A DNA stretch of 64,000 nucleotides from Peronospora farinosa (GCA_947646735.1 CANTFK010000606.1:1-64000); one strand, 5' to 3'. Counted from the first letter of the stretch, positions 31,239 to 42,592 are shown. Made by a program: numbers and translations. The notes: generated from the sequence alone by a model not told the origin.

Positions 31239-31602
31239 ATATTACACCACGACAAGAACGTCTCTCTCAAGCTCGACATGCAGACCGAGATGAGAAGCAC
31301 AGCTTTGTTCTCGACCCTGTCGCTGGCAAAAAAACAGTATTCGTAGCTGAAGGGTAAGGCTCGACCAGCACAGCAAGTCGAATATAATTTTCAATCAAGC
31401 ATACTGACAAATGGGTAAAGTTGCTAGAATGTCGTTTGATGCGTATGCCACACGACCCAATCAATTATTGCTTATAATAAAAGTGAAGCTTTAAAGGTAG
31501 CAAAGTCCTAATCCCATCGGAGAGGAAGATTCAAGGGCTTGCAGTCATACAGGAGCGTCGCGCAGCCTCAAAGCAAGACGCAAGCAAATAGCCAGTGATT
31601 AT
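31239..31602. other. Intergenic DNA, RPN2 to amino-acid transporter
   Basis: 364 bp, with no coding sequence seen. It holds the 3' end of RPN2 and the promoter of the transporter gene. Confidence 0.4.
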
Positions 31603-33111
31603 ATGAGTCGTAGCTTCAAGATGCAGCGTCTTTTGCCGCACGAGCAGCAACAATCGAGAGTTTACAATGGGTACGAGAGCAACTTTGATGGTGTCGGAGC
31701 CTTCTTGCTGTTAGGAAGTGACTCGACGGGCTACGGCTCTCGACTCAGTCGAAATGTGAAGAACTCATCCCGAGATACAGCGCCGTCCTGGTCACCATCA
31801 GATGTGATCTCTGTATCATCGTCGACGTCTAGGAAACTCTCAAACTGGCAGACATTCTACCACTTGCTGTCCTTCATTACAGGCTCGGGCATGTTGTGTC
31901 TACCATTGGCACTTGTAGAGATTAACTGGTATGGCGTGCTGCTGTTGATTGTAGCCGCAATAGTGAGTGCGTACACTTCAAAGCTATTAGTAGACTCGTT
32001 AGAAGTTCTGCGCTGGCTGAGAGGTACCAGCGTCTCGTACAGTGACCTGGGACAAGAGTGTTTCGGTACTGCCGGTAGCCTCTTTACAAGTGTGCTTGTG
32101 CACGTCTCGTTTCTGATTTTGTCTACTGGCTACTTGGTGCTCGCGTCGTCGTGTCTTGTGGATGTACTGGGACTTCAGTTCGGCACGGTCATGGTGTTGG
32201 TGGCTGTGTGCGTGTGGTTCCAAGTACTGGTGCCCTCGCTCAAAATGCTAGCCGTGCTTTCAGCTGTGAATGTAGCCTTCAGCTTCTGGATCGAGTCGAT
32301 CATTTTAGGTGATGCGATGTATCCGCTCAAGCAGATTGCACTGGAGCATTCCGATTTTGTTTTTGTGACGCCAAATCTCTCAAATGTGACGATAATGGGA
32401 AAACTCTCGTATACGTTTTCGCTACTGCTTGGTGGACTCTTCAATCACTCAATTATACCTACATTGTACGATGCCATGGCCGATCCAAGTCAGTGCAACT
32501 CAGTGGTTGCGCGCACGACATTTGGGACCACAGCACTCTTGTATTTGCCGATTTGCTGTGTCACTTACGCCGTGTACGGTGCAACACTGGAAGCTCCCGT
32601 CTTTTTCAACATGCGCAATGTCGTTGTGCGCGACTTGGCAATTGTGCTGTACAGTATTCATCTTTTGCTGTCGTATACAATCACCTTGTTTCCTCTCCAG
32701 CGCGTGTTTGAGCGGTGGATTGTGCAGGTTCCAAGTGGAAGCACCCACAACAGTCCGGTGGAAGCTGCTGCTGCAAGTGGAGCACTTCCGTTCGTATCCT
32801 TTGGCCCCGTACCAGAAAGCGAGCAAGAAGGGAGATGTGGCGGTGTGGAGACCACTGCGCGCGTGCTCTGCCGAAGCATTTTGGTGCTCACGACACTTCT
32901 TTTGGGCTACTTTACTACACCCAATACACTGGATATTTTTGCGTGGATGCTTGTACCGACGGCACTTTTGGCACTTGTTCTTCCATGTATTTTCTACTGG
33001 AAACTATGCGGTGAGGAAGCTACTCGCATGGATCGCATTGCTTCCGTTCTTATCAGCGTGGTAGCAATTGTCACTGCCGGTTGGAGTCTTGCTGTTATTA
33101 TCGAGTGTTAA
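31603..33111 (+). CDS. Amino-acid/auxin permease family transporter (SLC38-like)
   Basis: A single exon of 502 residues. After a Ser-rich cytosolic N-terminus of about 80 residues there are roughly eleven hydrophobic helices. The first helix region (WQTFYHLLSFITGSGMLCLP) holds the GxGxLxLP motif that defines the AAAP family, and GGLFNHSIIPTLYDAM lies in helix 7. Such proteins move neutral amino acids with H+ or Na+ across plasma, lysosomal or vacuolar membranes. Nothing in the sequence tells the substrate. A second Ser/Gly-rich insert (about residues 373-412) sits between late helices. Confidence 0.88.
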   Translation: MSRSFKMQRLLPHEQQQSRVYNGYESNFDGVGAFLLLGSDSTGYGSRLSRNVKNSSRDTAPSWSPSDVISVSSSTSRKLSNWQTFYHLLSFITGSGMLCLPLALVEINWYGVLLLIVAAIVSAYTSKLLVDSLEVLRWLRGTSVSYSDLGQECFGTAGSLFTSVLVHVSFLILSTGYLVLASSCLVDVLGLQFGTVMVLVAVCVWFQVLVPSLKMLAVLSAVNVAFSFWIESIILGDAMYPLKQIALEHSDFVFVTPNLSNVTIMGKLSYTFSLLLGGLFNHSIIPTLYDAMADPSQCNSVVARTTFGTTALLYLPICCVTYAVYGATLEAPVFFNMRNVVVRDLAIVLYSIHLLLSYTITLFPLQRVFERWIVQVPSGSTHNSPVEAAAASGALPFVSFGPVPESEQEGRCGGVETTARVLCRSILVLTTLLLGYFTTPNTLDIFAWMLVPTALLALVLPCIFYWKLCGEEATRMDRIASVLISVVAIVTAGWSLAVIIEC

Positions 33112-33312
33112 GTAGAAAAGAGTTAGTTAAGTTAGTAAAAGCACAAAAGCACAAGAAGTATCGATCGACAGTGAGCAACATTGAGTCAACCTCCACGACA
33201 ACCCATTATGATTCATATTTCGTGTGTACAAGAACGTAAAATCTAAGTGGATATTTTCCATTCTTCTACCAAAAAGTCCAAGGGTATTGAGAAAGTATAT
33301 TCGTGCCTAATC

Positions 33313-35184
33313 ATGAATGCAATTGCTGGTATAACGAATTATTTAGAGAAAATTATCTCGGATACGCAGATGGAAGGAATGAAGGCACTTTTGTTGGATA
33401 CTGATACCAAGAGTATCATTAGTATGGTCATGTCTCAGTCCCATATTCTCCAACGTGAAGTTTTTCTTGTCGAAGAATTGGATGCAGTACATGAACCAAT
33501 GTTACATCTTAAAGCTGCTGTCTTTGTACGTCCTACAGCACGTAATATTGAGCTATTGCGTCAAGAATTAAAGATGCCAAAATACGGTCGATACCATGTC
33601 TTTTTTTCGAATATTTTACCTATCGAAGCACTTGAGAAACTTGCAGAAGCTGACGAGAAAGAGGTCGTGATACAGATTCAAGAATATTATGCCGACTATT
33701 TGGCCGTAAATGAGTCACTTTATGATTTTGGTCTACACAACTCGATTCAACTTAGTGTCAAGATACCCACGGCTCTTTATAAAAGAGCTCTTGTTTCTAC
33801 TACAACAGCAGGAGTTTTGACAACTGACCCAGTGGATAAAACTACAATGACGCCACCTCAAATATTTCAACGAAGCGTCGAAGGAATGCTGTCGGTGCTA
33901 CTTTCTATGAAGAAAAGACCGTTGATTCGGTACGTCAAGGGGTCAGAAGTGGCTGAGAAACTGGCACGTGAAGTTTCGGCAAGGATGCAGCTTGAACAAG
34001 ATGGACTCTTTGATTTCAGACGACCCGAGGTGACTCCGTTGGTCTATGTGATGGATCGCAAGGACGACCCTGTGACACCGTTGCTTACTCAATGGTGCTA
34101 CCAAGCGATGGTGCATGAACTGCTTGGCTTGCACGAAAATCGCGTAGATCTCCGCGATGCACCTAGTGTACCCAAGGACATGATGGAGCTCGTGCTGTCA
34201 ACAACCTCGGACGAATTTTTCGCGCAGCATGTGCACGCCAATTTCGGCGACCTCGGTATGGCTGTCAAGCAACTTGTCGACAAGTATCAGGCACAGACAC
34301 AGACCCACGAAAATATCCAGTCGATCGATGATATGCAGCGCTTTTTGGAGAATTACCCGGCCTTTCGATCTCAATCGGTGACGGTATCGAAACATGTAAC
34401 ATTGATGGGGGAATTGGCACGTCGTGTAGAAGTGGATAAGCTCATGGATGTGAGTCAACTAGAACAGGAACTTGCATGTGGAGATGACCACAATGCACAT
34501 TTCCGCGATGTGGTGGCTAAGTTGAAGGATGCACAAGTGAAGCCGATTAACAAGCTGCGACTGGCCATTCTGTATGCATTGCGTTACGAGACTCATAGTT
34601 CAGTCAAGCTGAAAACAATCAAAGAGCTGCTGGCGGCCCCTCATGGGGGTGGTCTGCCTTCTCAGCGCGTTGCATTAATTGACGCATTCCTGAAGTTCGG
34701 CGGTGCTAAGACTCGCCAGGGCGACTTGTATGGTGACCGTGCTGGACTGAAGAAGTTCATGCGGGCGGTGACGCAGGGCGTCCAAGGTGTTCCGAACGTA
34801 TATGCACAACACGTTCCACCACTTGTCGAGAAATTGGAGTTGATTCTGAAGGGTCAGTTGCTAGACCAAGAGTTTGGCGTTGTAAATGGAGGTACCGGTG
34901 TTGCAACATTAACAGAGTTGAATGGGAACAACGGAGTGAAGCGCGTGCGTGACGTGATTGTGTACGTGTGTGGTGGTGTTACCTTTGAGGAGGCCATGAA
35001 GGTGGCTGAGATGAACCAGAAGGCGGCATTATCGAACTCAGGTCAGCGCATTTTGCTCGGCGGGTCCTGCATTCACAACTCGACAAGCTTTCTAAATGAG
35101 GTGGCAATGGCGTACAACTTATCTTCTACTCGTGGCCATGGTGGTACAAATAATAACTGGAACTACAATGGAAAGAAACTCTAG
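33313..35184 (+). CDS. VPS45: Sec1/Munc18-family vesicle fusion protein VPS45
   Basis: A single exon of 623 residues from the ATG at 33313, whose start (MNAIAGITNYLEKIISDTQMEG) and next lines (MKALLLDTDTKSIISMVMSQ, ILQREVFLVEELD) match VPS45 throughout. Later family marks include VMDRKDDPVTPLLTQWCYQAMVHELLG and VIVYVCGGVTFEEAMKV. VPS45 binds the syntaxin Tlg2/STX16 and guides SNARE pairing at the trans-Golgi and endosome. The last 25 residues are Gly/Asn-rich. The frame is open upstream to 33247 without an ATG. A TCCATTCTTC initiator-like motif lies at about 33257-33266. Confidence 0.93.
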   Translation: MNAIAGITNYLEKIISDTQMEGMKALLLDTDTKSIISMVMSQSHILQREVFLVEELDAVHEPMLHLKAAVFVRPTARNIELLRQELKMPKYGRYHVFFSNILPIEALEKLAEADEKEVVIQIQEYYADYLAVNESLYDFGLHNSIQLSVKIPTALYKRALVSTTTAGVLTTDPVDKTTMTPPQIFQRSVEGMLSVLLSMKKRPLIRYVKGSEVAEKLAREVSARMQLEQDGLFDFRRPEVTPLVYVMDRKDDPVTPLLTQWCYQAMVHELLGLHENRVDLRDAPSVPKDMMELVLSTTSDEFFAQHVHANFGDLGMAVKQLVDKYQAQTQTHENIQSIDDMQRFLENYPAFRSQSVTVSKHVTLMGELARRVEVDKLMDVSQLEQELACGDDHNAHFRDVVAKLKDAQVKPINKLRLAILYALRYETHSSVKLKTIKELLAAPHGGGLPSQRVALIDAFLKFGGAKTRQGDLYGDRAGLKKFMRAVTQGVQGVPNVYAQHVPPLVEKLELILKGQLLDQEFGVVNGGTGVATLTELNGNNGVKRVRDVIVYVCGGVTFEEAMKVAEMNQKAALSNSGQRILLGGSCIHNSTSFLNEVAMAYNLSSTRGHGGTNNNWNYNGKKL

Positions 35185-35334
35185 ATGCGCATAGTCGTTT
35201 CACTGTTTGACCGAATTGAAGTAGCACGCGAAATAAAAACGCATCGTAACGAGAGATAAGAAGAATGTATTTCTATTCCAAGGAGCTGTGAAGATGATAA
35301 GGAATAGATGTATCTTTATCAATCAACCGCTAAG

Positions 35335-35946
35335 TTAGGACGAAATGGGGATACGCTCGTATGTAACTCGATCATCATCGACAGACGTCCCGTATAGATC
35401 AACATACAACACCTTGGGGACAAAGGCCGCAGTGTTGTTGGTTTTCACGTAAATCTTCCAAAGGCGTGAGATCGTCCCGCTGATTGTAACTTGTAGAGCG
35501 ACTCCACTTTTAGCATCAACGTAAAGCAGGGCAGAACGACTGGGTAATGCGTTCAGTGTGATTGTATAGCTGACTCCAATCGCTTTGACTGAGACTGACC
35601 CCTTTCGTTCCGTAGCCTCTTTGTGTGAATATCCCCAAGCCAATTTACGCTCAATCATCCCGGTAGCATTGCTAATAGGATGATCCGTCCATCCAAAACT
35701 CTGCCATTTAATATCCATCGGCCACTTTGGATCCAGTTCTCGACGTTTCTTGTCACGAAAGTTTGCAGTGTATACAACAAGCTGCGCATTTTTACTTCGT
35801 TCAAAGATAACGATACGGTCGTGATCGATAGGCAAGTAAGTTGGCCACAAGGATGTTTGAGAATGGGAAGAAGCTGTGGTACATTTATAGTCATGATCTG
35901 GAAATTCGTCAGTAAAATAATGTTTTTCTTTCGGTTCACGACTCAT
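35335..35946 (-). CDS. DUF4833-domain protein
   Basis: A single exon of 203 residues from the ATG at 35946. The segment HDRIVIFERSKNAQLVVYTANF, then WPMDIKWQSFGW, then IERKLAWGYSHK matches the DUF4833 pattern, a domain of unknown function found in bacteria and some eukaryotes. The rest is beta-rich (VSYTITLNALPS, ALLYVDAKSGVALQVTISG). No signal peptide or membrane helix is seen. It converges on VPS45, 150 bp from its stop. Confidence 0.78.
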   Translation of the reverse strand: MSREPKEKHYFTDEFPDHDYKCTTASSHSQTSLWPTYLPIDHDRIVIFERSKNAQLVVYTANFRDKKRRELDPKWPMDIKWQSFGWTDHPISNATGMIERKLAWGYSHKEATERKGSVSVKAIGVSYTITLNALPSRSALLYVDAKSGVALQVTISGTISRLWKIYVKTNNTAAFVPKVLYVDLYGTSVDDDRVTYERIPISS

Positions 35947-36846
35947 ATTGTTCAATGTATTAAAAGGTTGGAGGGATGTTTGAGAAAATGACAGATTTTA
36001 GCCGTTCACTTCCAGCTTTGAACGTTAGTTTGCGTTTTGTAAGAGTCGGAAAGTTTAGATGAAGAAGTCAGAGCTCATGGCGTAAAAATGTCTCTTCGAG
36101 GAAAGACTTAGACATTTAGTATCGATTTGAAAGGGTTAAAATTCTTTATTTTGTAGAAACAATACTATTAAAACTACTAATTTAGTTGTTTAAGAGGAAT
36201 ATACTAAATCTGCGCAGTTGTTCTTTCCAGGTGGTGCCTATTGTAATAAGGACTTGCGTCGCCATCGTTAATTTAACATAAAATTGATTCAGGTTTGCTG
36301 CAAATGGGATCCCATGCTTGAAACTCTCAGAGCCTATCCAGTGCAGAGACGAGAGTCGTAAAGTCTTGGCAGAATTATGTATCTGAAAGCACGAAATACT
36401 GTGCACGAAGTCTTTTTGCTGTCGCCTGTCATTGTTACAAAATGTAGAGACTCGTAAAACATTTCACATTTCTAATGAACATCGAAATACATGCTACTAT
36501 AGATTTTTTGGTGCAGGGTCACTAGGAAAAAACACATTGAAAAAAGCGTCTTTATTTCGATTAAAATTATCATATACTTTATCTCCCAATTAACAGATTC
36601 GACTTTGCACTACAACCCTCACCGTTCCATTGAGCTACACAACAGCTACATACAAAAGTTACGACAGTTATCATGAGGCTACACTACAGACATATTACAA
36701 GGCATGGGCATACTATACAGGACGCAAAACGGATTTGACATGCAAGAGACCTCCTGGTGTGACATATTTTGTGAAAAGACAAACGTTTTGGAAGTTATTC
36801 CTTAGCATCTACTACGTTCAGAAATGTAACTGTATGCTCCATCCAT
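35947..36846. other. AT-rich intergenic DNA, DUF4833 gene to ATP-citrate lyase
   Basis: 900 bp with stops in all frames and no frame longer than about 90 codons. It is the upstream region of the DUF4833 gene and the 3' flank of ATP-citrate lyase. No RNA gene or repeat is apparent. Confidence 0.4.
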
Positions 36847-39800
36847 TTAAAACTCCTCATTCAGGTACGAGATGTCATCCCACGGGTGGCGGTACAATGG
36901 CTGCTTGAGACGCTTCTGGTCGAGAAAGTGGCCGATAAAACCAATGCTACGACCGAGCACGAAGAGACCGTTGAGGCAGCCATTCTCAATCTGCTCGTTG
37001 GCCTCCTCCAGCGTGAACACACCGCAGTTACGCAGCAGATCCACGAAGCAGACTGCAATACAACCGTCAACGTTCAGAATAAGGTTACTGCGTTTTTTCG
37101 TGGTCACTTGCTCCACCTCCAAAGCGAAGTCCAGTACATCAGTGGAAGGAAAATTCGCCTTGGCAAAATCCTTAATGATAGTCACGCGCTTGTCCGGGTT
37201 TGACAGCGACTTGATGCGGTGGCCAATACCCATGATGAGCTTGTTCTGCTTGCGCATATCCACCACAAAGTCGACCGCAGACATGCCCGAGTCGTGCGCA
37301 CTCGCGAACATTTCAGCAGCCTTGTCCAATGCACCACCGAAACGGGGGCCAATCGTCACCAGACCCGAGATCAGCGAAGAAATCAGGTCTTTGCCGGCAC
37401 GGGCAGTAACAATAGTATTGTGAGCACCCGACACAGCCGGACCGTGATCAGCAGTGACCATGAGCACCATCTCGATGAATTTCGAAGCGTAGGGCGGCAG
37501 ATTACGCTTGAACCACAGCAGACCAATAACGCCGCCGACGCCCATGTCTTGTTCGAAAACCTTCGAGATAGGGGTACCAGCGTAGCGCAGCTCCTCACCA
37601 CGGTCATCCGAGATGGAAGAGATGAAATTAGCAGGCTTGCGAATTAGACCAAGATTCTTGGCCCAGGCGTAGTCCATCGGAACCTTAGGAACCGGAATTT
37701 CTGGACGCGGCACAATCGCACCTGACCCAACCATCGAGTCGAACTGCTTGCGGATTGCGTTGCCGAACTGGTCGAAATTTTCTGGGACAATGGCCCCAGC
37801 CGCAGCCAGAGCAGCGTTCTTAGCCGAGGCAGTCTCGGACTCACCTGTAGCGCATGCGCCGGCGTGGCCGAACTGCACTTCGAATGGGAAAATCTTGGCG
37901 CACGTACCAATACACCAGGCAACCACCGGCTTCTTAATGGCACCCGACTGAATGGCACGGCAGACTGCAAACTCGTCAGTGCCACCGACCTCACCGAGAA
38001 GCACCATCATCTTCACCTCCGGGTTTGCCTCATAACGTAGCAGGTGCTGGATGAAAGTAGAACCAGGGTACTTATCACCACCAATAGCTACGCCCTCGTA
38101 CACACCGTCCGTCGTCTGTGAGACAATGTTGTTCAACTCGTTGGACATACCGCCTGACTTTGATACGTATGCAACGCTGCCGGGGCGGTAAAGCTTCGAC
38201 TGCACGATGTTGTCCAGCATTCCACCAGTGTTGCCAATACGCAGGCAGCCTGGTTTGATGCCACCAACCGTAGCAGGACCGATGAGGCCCACATTGAGCT
38301 CACGCGCCTTTTTAGCGATCAAACGCGACTGCTGCTCTGGTACTCCCTCGGCAATGATGGCGTGCGTTTTGATGGTGTCATTGTGCTCGAAGCCTTCCAT
38401 CGTCGACTGGTACACGGAGCGGAACGATGAAAAGTTAATAAGTACGCTCACATCCGGATACTTCTTGACAGCATCGGACAGCTTCTGGAATACGGGGATC
38501 AAACGCTCCGAAGTACCCCAGTAAAACTTCAAGTAGTGGTTGGGTGAGAATGGAAAGATGAGGGCCGCCACACTGGGGGTCTTGCGCTTGCACAAGTAGT
38601 CAAAGTCGAGCATGCCCTGCACAGCGCGTTGCTGCAGACCGTAGACAATACAACGCGTCTTGTCGTTCATGCGCACAATACCCTCGTCCTGGATCACTAC
38701 GGTTTGCTTGTTCGCAATAGCCTTGCTCTCTACCTCTTCAGTGGATTCTGTCTCCTCGTTGTCGCTAATTACTGCACTGCCTTCCTCGGAAGACGGCTTG
38801 CCCGAGCTTGACTTGATGCCACCGATTGCTTTGGTAGTGGGCTGCAACTCCACCGCTGAAGGCTTCTCCACAAGTCCAAGAGCCATAGGTACAATGGCCG
38901 TAATGTGTGTTTCCGGGCCAAAAACCTCAATAGGAACACCTGTAGCCTCGCCAACATCGCGCATAACAGCCAGGCCCTCCTGGCAGTTGGGGCCACCACG
39001 ACGCACCCAAATGTGTACCTTGTTATCCTTAAGTTTCTGCTGGTACTCCGTAATGGCACGAATAATGCCCTTGAACGTTAGTGCAACATCCGTGAAATTG
39101 GCAATGCCACCACCAATGATCAACACCTTTCCACGGTCGTCAAAGTTGCGCGTCATGAGGTCCAAAATGGTCTTGGCATAGTTGTAGGTATGAGTTTCGC
39201 TAGGAGCACCCGAGTACTCGCCGTAGTTGGCCAGCTCGTGTCCGTAGCCAAGGTCCGCAATCGTGTCAGCGTACACAACCGAAGCACCGCCACCAGCAAC
39301 CATGGTCCAAATACGGCCAGTGTGGTTGAGGATAGTAAGCTTGAGCGAAGCGCCGGTCTTGGAGTCCAGATCCTGGATAAACTCTTCCTCGGGAAACTTG
39401 GCACGGCCGAAGGCCGGAGGGAACTCGATATGGCCCCAACGATCTCCCACTAGGAAATTCGCCGTCTCATCAAGCTTGGCAGCCATGTCCAGTACAGAAA
39501 TCTGGTCACCCACGAGCACAATAGGGTTGATCTCCATGTATACAAAGTGCAGCTCACGGAACTTGGCCAGCATGCCCACAAGAAACTTGGCCAAGATGGG
39601 CTTGCGTGTCTCTTCCACGGATGAGAGCAATGCAGTTGCCACTTCTTCCTCCGAAGCTACAGATTCAATGCCAATCTGTAGACGCTTGGCTTTGGCATCC
39701 ACATCGCCAACATCCACACCACCTTCGTGATGAAATAGAATCTCCTCACCATCACGGTTTGAAACAATGCACACATAATGCTCATCGGCACCAGTGTGTT

Positions 39801-40161
39801 TAAGAAAAGGCTCAACAATAAAGTGTGTAAGAACCCCCGTGACGGTTTCGACCTGAACAGGCTGATTAATACGTTCCCATATCCAGTCTTGAACTTCAAC
39901 CCACGTAGCATTAAGTAGCAGCAAGTTTGCTTTACCACGACGTTTGATCAGTTGGTCAGGCTTGACCACGAGTTTAATCTCGCCAAGGGTTGTAAGCCAT
40001 GGGCTCGTGGCTTCAATAGCATGAAAGAAATCCTCACGACTCTGACCGACAAAGCTCTTCCCCACGGCCACCTGTGCAAAGCGTTTGTTGAGGTGAAAGT
40101 CGGGTAAATTCGTGGACAGAATGCGCTTGCCATCAAACTCGCGAATAGCTTTTGCCGACAT
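36847..40161 (-). CDS. ACLY: ATP-citrate synthase (ATP-citrate lyase), single chain
   Basis: A single exon of 1,104 residues, the animal-like fused form (plants and most fungi split it). The N-terminal ATP-grasp/citrate-binding half (to about 430) includes [21 protein letters not shown] and [14 protein letters not shown] charged Ser/Glu linker follows around 440-490. The succinyl-CoA-synthetase-like part holds [15 protein letters not shown], with the catalytic phospho-histidine at about His766. The citrate-synthase-like C-terminal domain has [17 protein letters not shown] and [16 protein letters not shown]. It makes cytosolic acetyl-CoA and oxaloacetate from citrate, CoA and ATP, feeding lipid synthesis by the acetyl-CoA carboxylase encoded about 17 kb away. 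Confidence 0.97.
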   Translation of the reverse strand: MSAKAIREFDGKRILSTNLPDFHLNKRFAQVAVGKSFVGQSREDFFHAIEATSPWLTTLGEIKLVVKPDQLIKRRGKANLLLLNATWVEVQDWIWERINQPVQVETVTGVLTHFIVEPFLKHTGADEHYVCIVSNRDGEEILFHHEGGVDVGDVDAKAKRLQIGIESVASEEEVATALLSSVEETRKPILAKFLVGMLAKFRELHFVYMEINPIVLVGDQISVLDMAAKLDETANFLVGDRWGHIEFPPAFGRAKFPEEEFIQDLDSKTGASLKLTILNHTGRIWTMVAGGGASVVYADTIADLGYGHELANYGEYSGAPSETHTYNYAKTILDLMTRNFDDRGKVLIIGGGIANFTDVALTFKGIIRAITEYQQKLKDNKVHIWVRRGGPNCQEGLAVMRDVGEATGVPIEVFGPETHITAIVPMALGLVEKPSAVELQPTTKAIGGIKSSSGKPSSEEGSAVISDNEETESTEEVESKAIANKQTVVIQDEGIVRMNDKTRCIVYGLQQRAVQGMLDFDYLCKRKTPSVAALIFPFSPNHYLKFYWGTSERLIPVFQKLSDAVKKYPDVSVLINFSSFRSVYQSTMEGFEHNDTIKTHAIIAEGVPEQQSRLIAKKARELNVGLIGPATVGGIKPGCLRIGNTGGMLDNIVQSKLYRPGSVAYVSKSGGMSNELNNIVSQTTDGVYEGVAIGGDKYPGSTFIQHLLRYEANPEVKMMVLLGEVGGTDEFAVCRAIQSGAIKKPVVAWCIGTCAKIFPFEVQFGHAGACATGESETASAKNAALAAAGAIVPENFDQFGNAIRKQFDSMVGSGAIVPRPEIPVPKVPMDYAWAKNLGLIRKPANFISSISDDRGEELRYAGTPISKVFEQDMGVGGVIGLLWFKRNLPPYASKFIEMVLMVTADHGPAVSGAHNTIVTARAGKDLISSLISGLVTIGPRFGGALDKAAEMFASAHDSGMSAVDFVVDMRKQNKLIMGIGHRIKSLSNPDKRVTIIKDFAKANFPSTDVLDFALEVEQVTTKKRSNLILNVDGCIAVCFVDLLRNCGVFTLEEANEQIENGCLNGLFVLGRSIGFIGHFLDQKRLKQPLYRHPWDDISYLNEEF

Positions 40162-40654
40162 GATACAAGAGAGTTTTTATAATGTCTTGAGGACTGTGAC
40201 GGACGCTGCAAAAGCTCAAATGACATAGTAAGATGGTGTGTTTAGAAAGAGTGATGGTCGGGGGTCAGGCACGTCAAAAAGATGAGGTGGTGGCAGTATT
40301 TACTTGAGTTTTGTAAGGATCTAGGCGGTGACATCATGATGTTAGCTGGTCAGTGACATAATAACATATGTCACTACATTGAGCATGAAATCGCATTTGT
40401 CAGAGCACATTTATTGTCATACTACTGATATTGTGATATCTTACAATTGTATTGAATTAGGATAGGATTTTCTGCATACGTCAACGAGAGACCGTCGCAA
40501 TTCAGCAATGCACTATGACATAGACAGGCAACAGTGAGGTGACGTAGCCCTGCATCAGCAAAATCAAAACAATGACGCAAAGCCACGGCGATACCAGCTT
40601 TTCAACTTGCCTCTGCGTGTCGTCTACTCCTTCCAATGACATCTGATGGTCCTC

Positions 40655-40666
40655 TTGTCATGACAA
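40655..40666. repeat. Perfect 12-bp palindrome TTGTCATGACAA
   Basis: The same palindrome occurs again at 42373-42384, inside the Ran intron. Its symmetry would suit a dimeric DNA-binding protein. Confidence 0.35.
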
Positions 40667-40897
40667 TGACTTTATGCTGGTAGTCGCAATGGAACTTCCA
40701 TGCAATTTCCAAGACCATACTCCTTATGTCTTTACTTTTTTTGTTACAGATTGGCATGGACGTATTGCCAATATAAAATTCAAGTCACACGCAATACTTG
40801 CCTTGTATGACAGTGTGGATCGCTGCTGTCGAGGCACATCCAGTGCAGTGACATTGCAAGCCTCATTAGTGCCGTTTTCATTGCAATTGCCTTGTAT

Positions 40898-41033
40898 CTA
40901 CTGCAGATGTATCTTGTATTTCTTAGCCTCGGCGGTGAGGCGTGGCATTAATTGCACTCGCACCCAAAGTCTTTCGTTCTTGTGTGTCGGGTAGCCAATG
41001 TCATTCATACGATCCACGAACACAATAACAACA
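40898..41033 (-). other. Possible exon or gene relic
   Basis: Read on the minus strand, a CATAG acceptor is followed by a 44-codon open frame with protein-like composition (VVIVFVDRMNDIGYP, ERLWVRVQLMPRLTAEAKK) ending in TAG at 40898-40900. A further GT-AG pair (40832-40902 region) could extend it. No upstream exon could be found that joins well, and no family is recognised. A longer plus-strand frame overlaps, so this may be chance. Confidence 0.2.
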
Positions 41034-41531
41034 CTATGCAGCACAAGGAGCAGGAATATTGGCCGATCTTAGAGCAGTGATGACATGACATCTACCTTAG
41101 AAACCAATCACGTCGCTATTTTTCAACAGCAAGCGGTCTGCCAGGAGGCTCTGAGACTACAAACTCGAAGATGTCAATTGACTCCAAGTGTGACAGTTAC
41201 TGTTCAGACCACTATAGATGATACATATTGGCGAGCAAAATACTCTTGCAGGTTATCAAATCACTGAAGTATCGAAGCAAGGCCACTCGAAAGCAATCAA
41301 AATAGAGCAACATGCATTCAACTGCGACTATTTCCTCCTGGTCTTTTCCATCTTCTGGTTGTTAACGATTTAAGAAACTCATGCATTCCGTTATATCACC
41401 GGTAGCGAACCAGAGGCAGAACATCTGCGCCCAAGCTAAGCTTGACCGGCACGACAGTCCAAGTCTTCTTCTTTTGTTATCCTCTTGAGTTCTAAGCGAA
41501 AAGTGCAGGTCGAAGCGTGATAGACTTCAGC

Positions 41532-42592
41532 TTACAGATCCTCGTCCTCATCCGGCAAGGGCACCGCGGCGGCGGCAGAGCTAGCGTCAGCCTCAATCTG
41601 GGCAATCTGTTCTTGGGTGATCGTAACCTCAGGGGGGCGAAGAGCAGGCGCCTCAACAAAAGTCAAGTTGTTGTCACTGTATGTAGCAACATGAAAAAGT
41701 GTCAGTAAGTGTTGCCAATTGTTGCAATAGTCTGCTGCTGCATTCGAACGTACCCAACAAGTTTACGAGCCAACCACAGGAAAGGCTTCTCAAACTGGTA
41801 GTTAGACTTGGCTGAAATGTCAAAGTACTGCAAATTTTTCTTGCGGTGGAACGTGATCTGCTTGGCCTTCACCTTACGATCCTTGACTTCGACCTTGTTC
41901 CCGCACAACACAATCGGGATGTTCTCACACACACGGAACAAATCTCGGTGCCAGTTCGGGACATTCTTGTACGTAATACGCGACGTCACGTCAAACATGA
42001 TGATCGCACATTGGCCCTGAATGTAGTAGCCATCTCGTAGACCCCCAAACTTTTCCTGGCCAGCAGTATCCCAGCAATTGAAGCGGATAGGGCCAAAGTT
42101 CGTGTGAAATGTCAATGGATGCACCTCGACGCCTAGCGTCGCCACGTACTTTTTCTCAAACTCGCCCGTCAAGTGACGCTTCACAAAGGTCGTTTTACCG
42201 ACACCACCGTCACCTACGAGAATAAGCTTGAATTCTGGAACAATTTGAGCCTACATAAGTTGAAATCAGATGCTGTCAGTATCACTGCCTGTCTTGTCAT
42301 GAATACTACAGCGTCTGCTTGTCAAAACCCTCTCAGTCTTTCACAAATCTGCTTCTTTTCATCATGTTCTGATTGTCATGACAAGTTTCAAGTCCATTCT
42401 ATGGCTGCAGCATTCGCTACAACATTAGATCGAAACTTGTAACTTTATGACGAATTTTATCACTGATTTTCGCACTTGTACGAGGCGTTTGAGCTCGAGA
42501 AGAAGCAAAAGAAACACGAAAGTTTCAAGAGCATAGAGACGTATTCAATACAACGCAGCATCGCTATAGACACATAAACACACACGTACCAT
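41532..42592 (-). CDS. RAN: GTP-binding nuclear protein Ran
   Basis: Three exons, 42592-42590, 42250-41754 and 41676-41532, giving 214 residues. The first exon is only the ATG, followed by a 339-bp intron (GTACGT...TGTAG); the second intron is 77 bp. G motifs: [27 protein letters not shown] and [20 protein letters not shown]. The C-terminal switch ends in PLPDEDEDL, like the DEDDDL tail of Ran. The G4 motif reads NKVE instead of the usual NKxD. Ran drives import and export through nuclear pores and spindle assembly. The ATG-only exon is inferred from the intact frame and a strong donor. It is divergent from NOP10 with 297 bp between starts. Confidence 0.94.
42373..42384. repeat. Second copy of palindrome TTGTCATGACAA
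   Basis: Identical to 40655-40666; it lies in the long first intron of Ran. A partial copy (CTTGTCATGA) lies near 42292. Confidence 0.35.

Larger units (their letters stand above)
40162..41531. other. 1.4-kb intergenic region, ATP-citrate lyase to Ran
   Basis: It contains many short copies of TGACA/TGTCA in both orientations, a 12-bp palindrome at 40655-40666, and one possible exon on the minus strand (40898-41033). No complete gene can be supported. It forms the upstream region of ATP-citrate lyase. Confidence 0.4.

Noticed and set aside
30326..31300. Long minus-strand open frame opposite RPN2
   Set aside because: A shadow of the RPN2 coding strand; Ser/Cys-rich translation with no domain.
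40674..40994. 106-codon plus-strand frame between ATP-citrate lyase and Ran
   Set aside because: Cys/Leu-rich with no recognisable family; it overlaps a more protein-like minus-strand segment. Likely chance.
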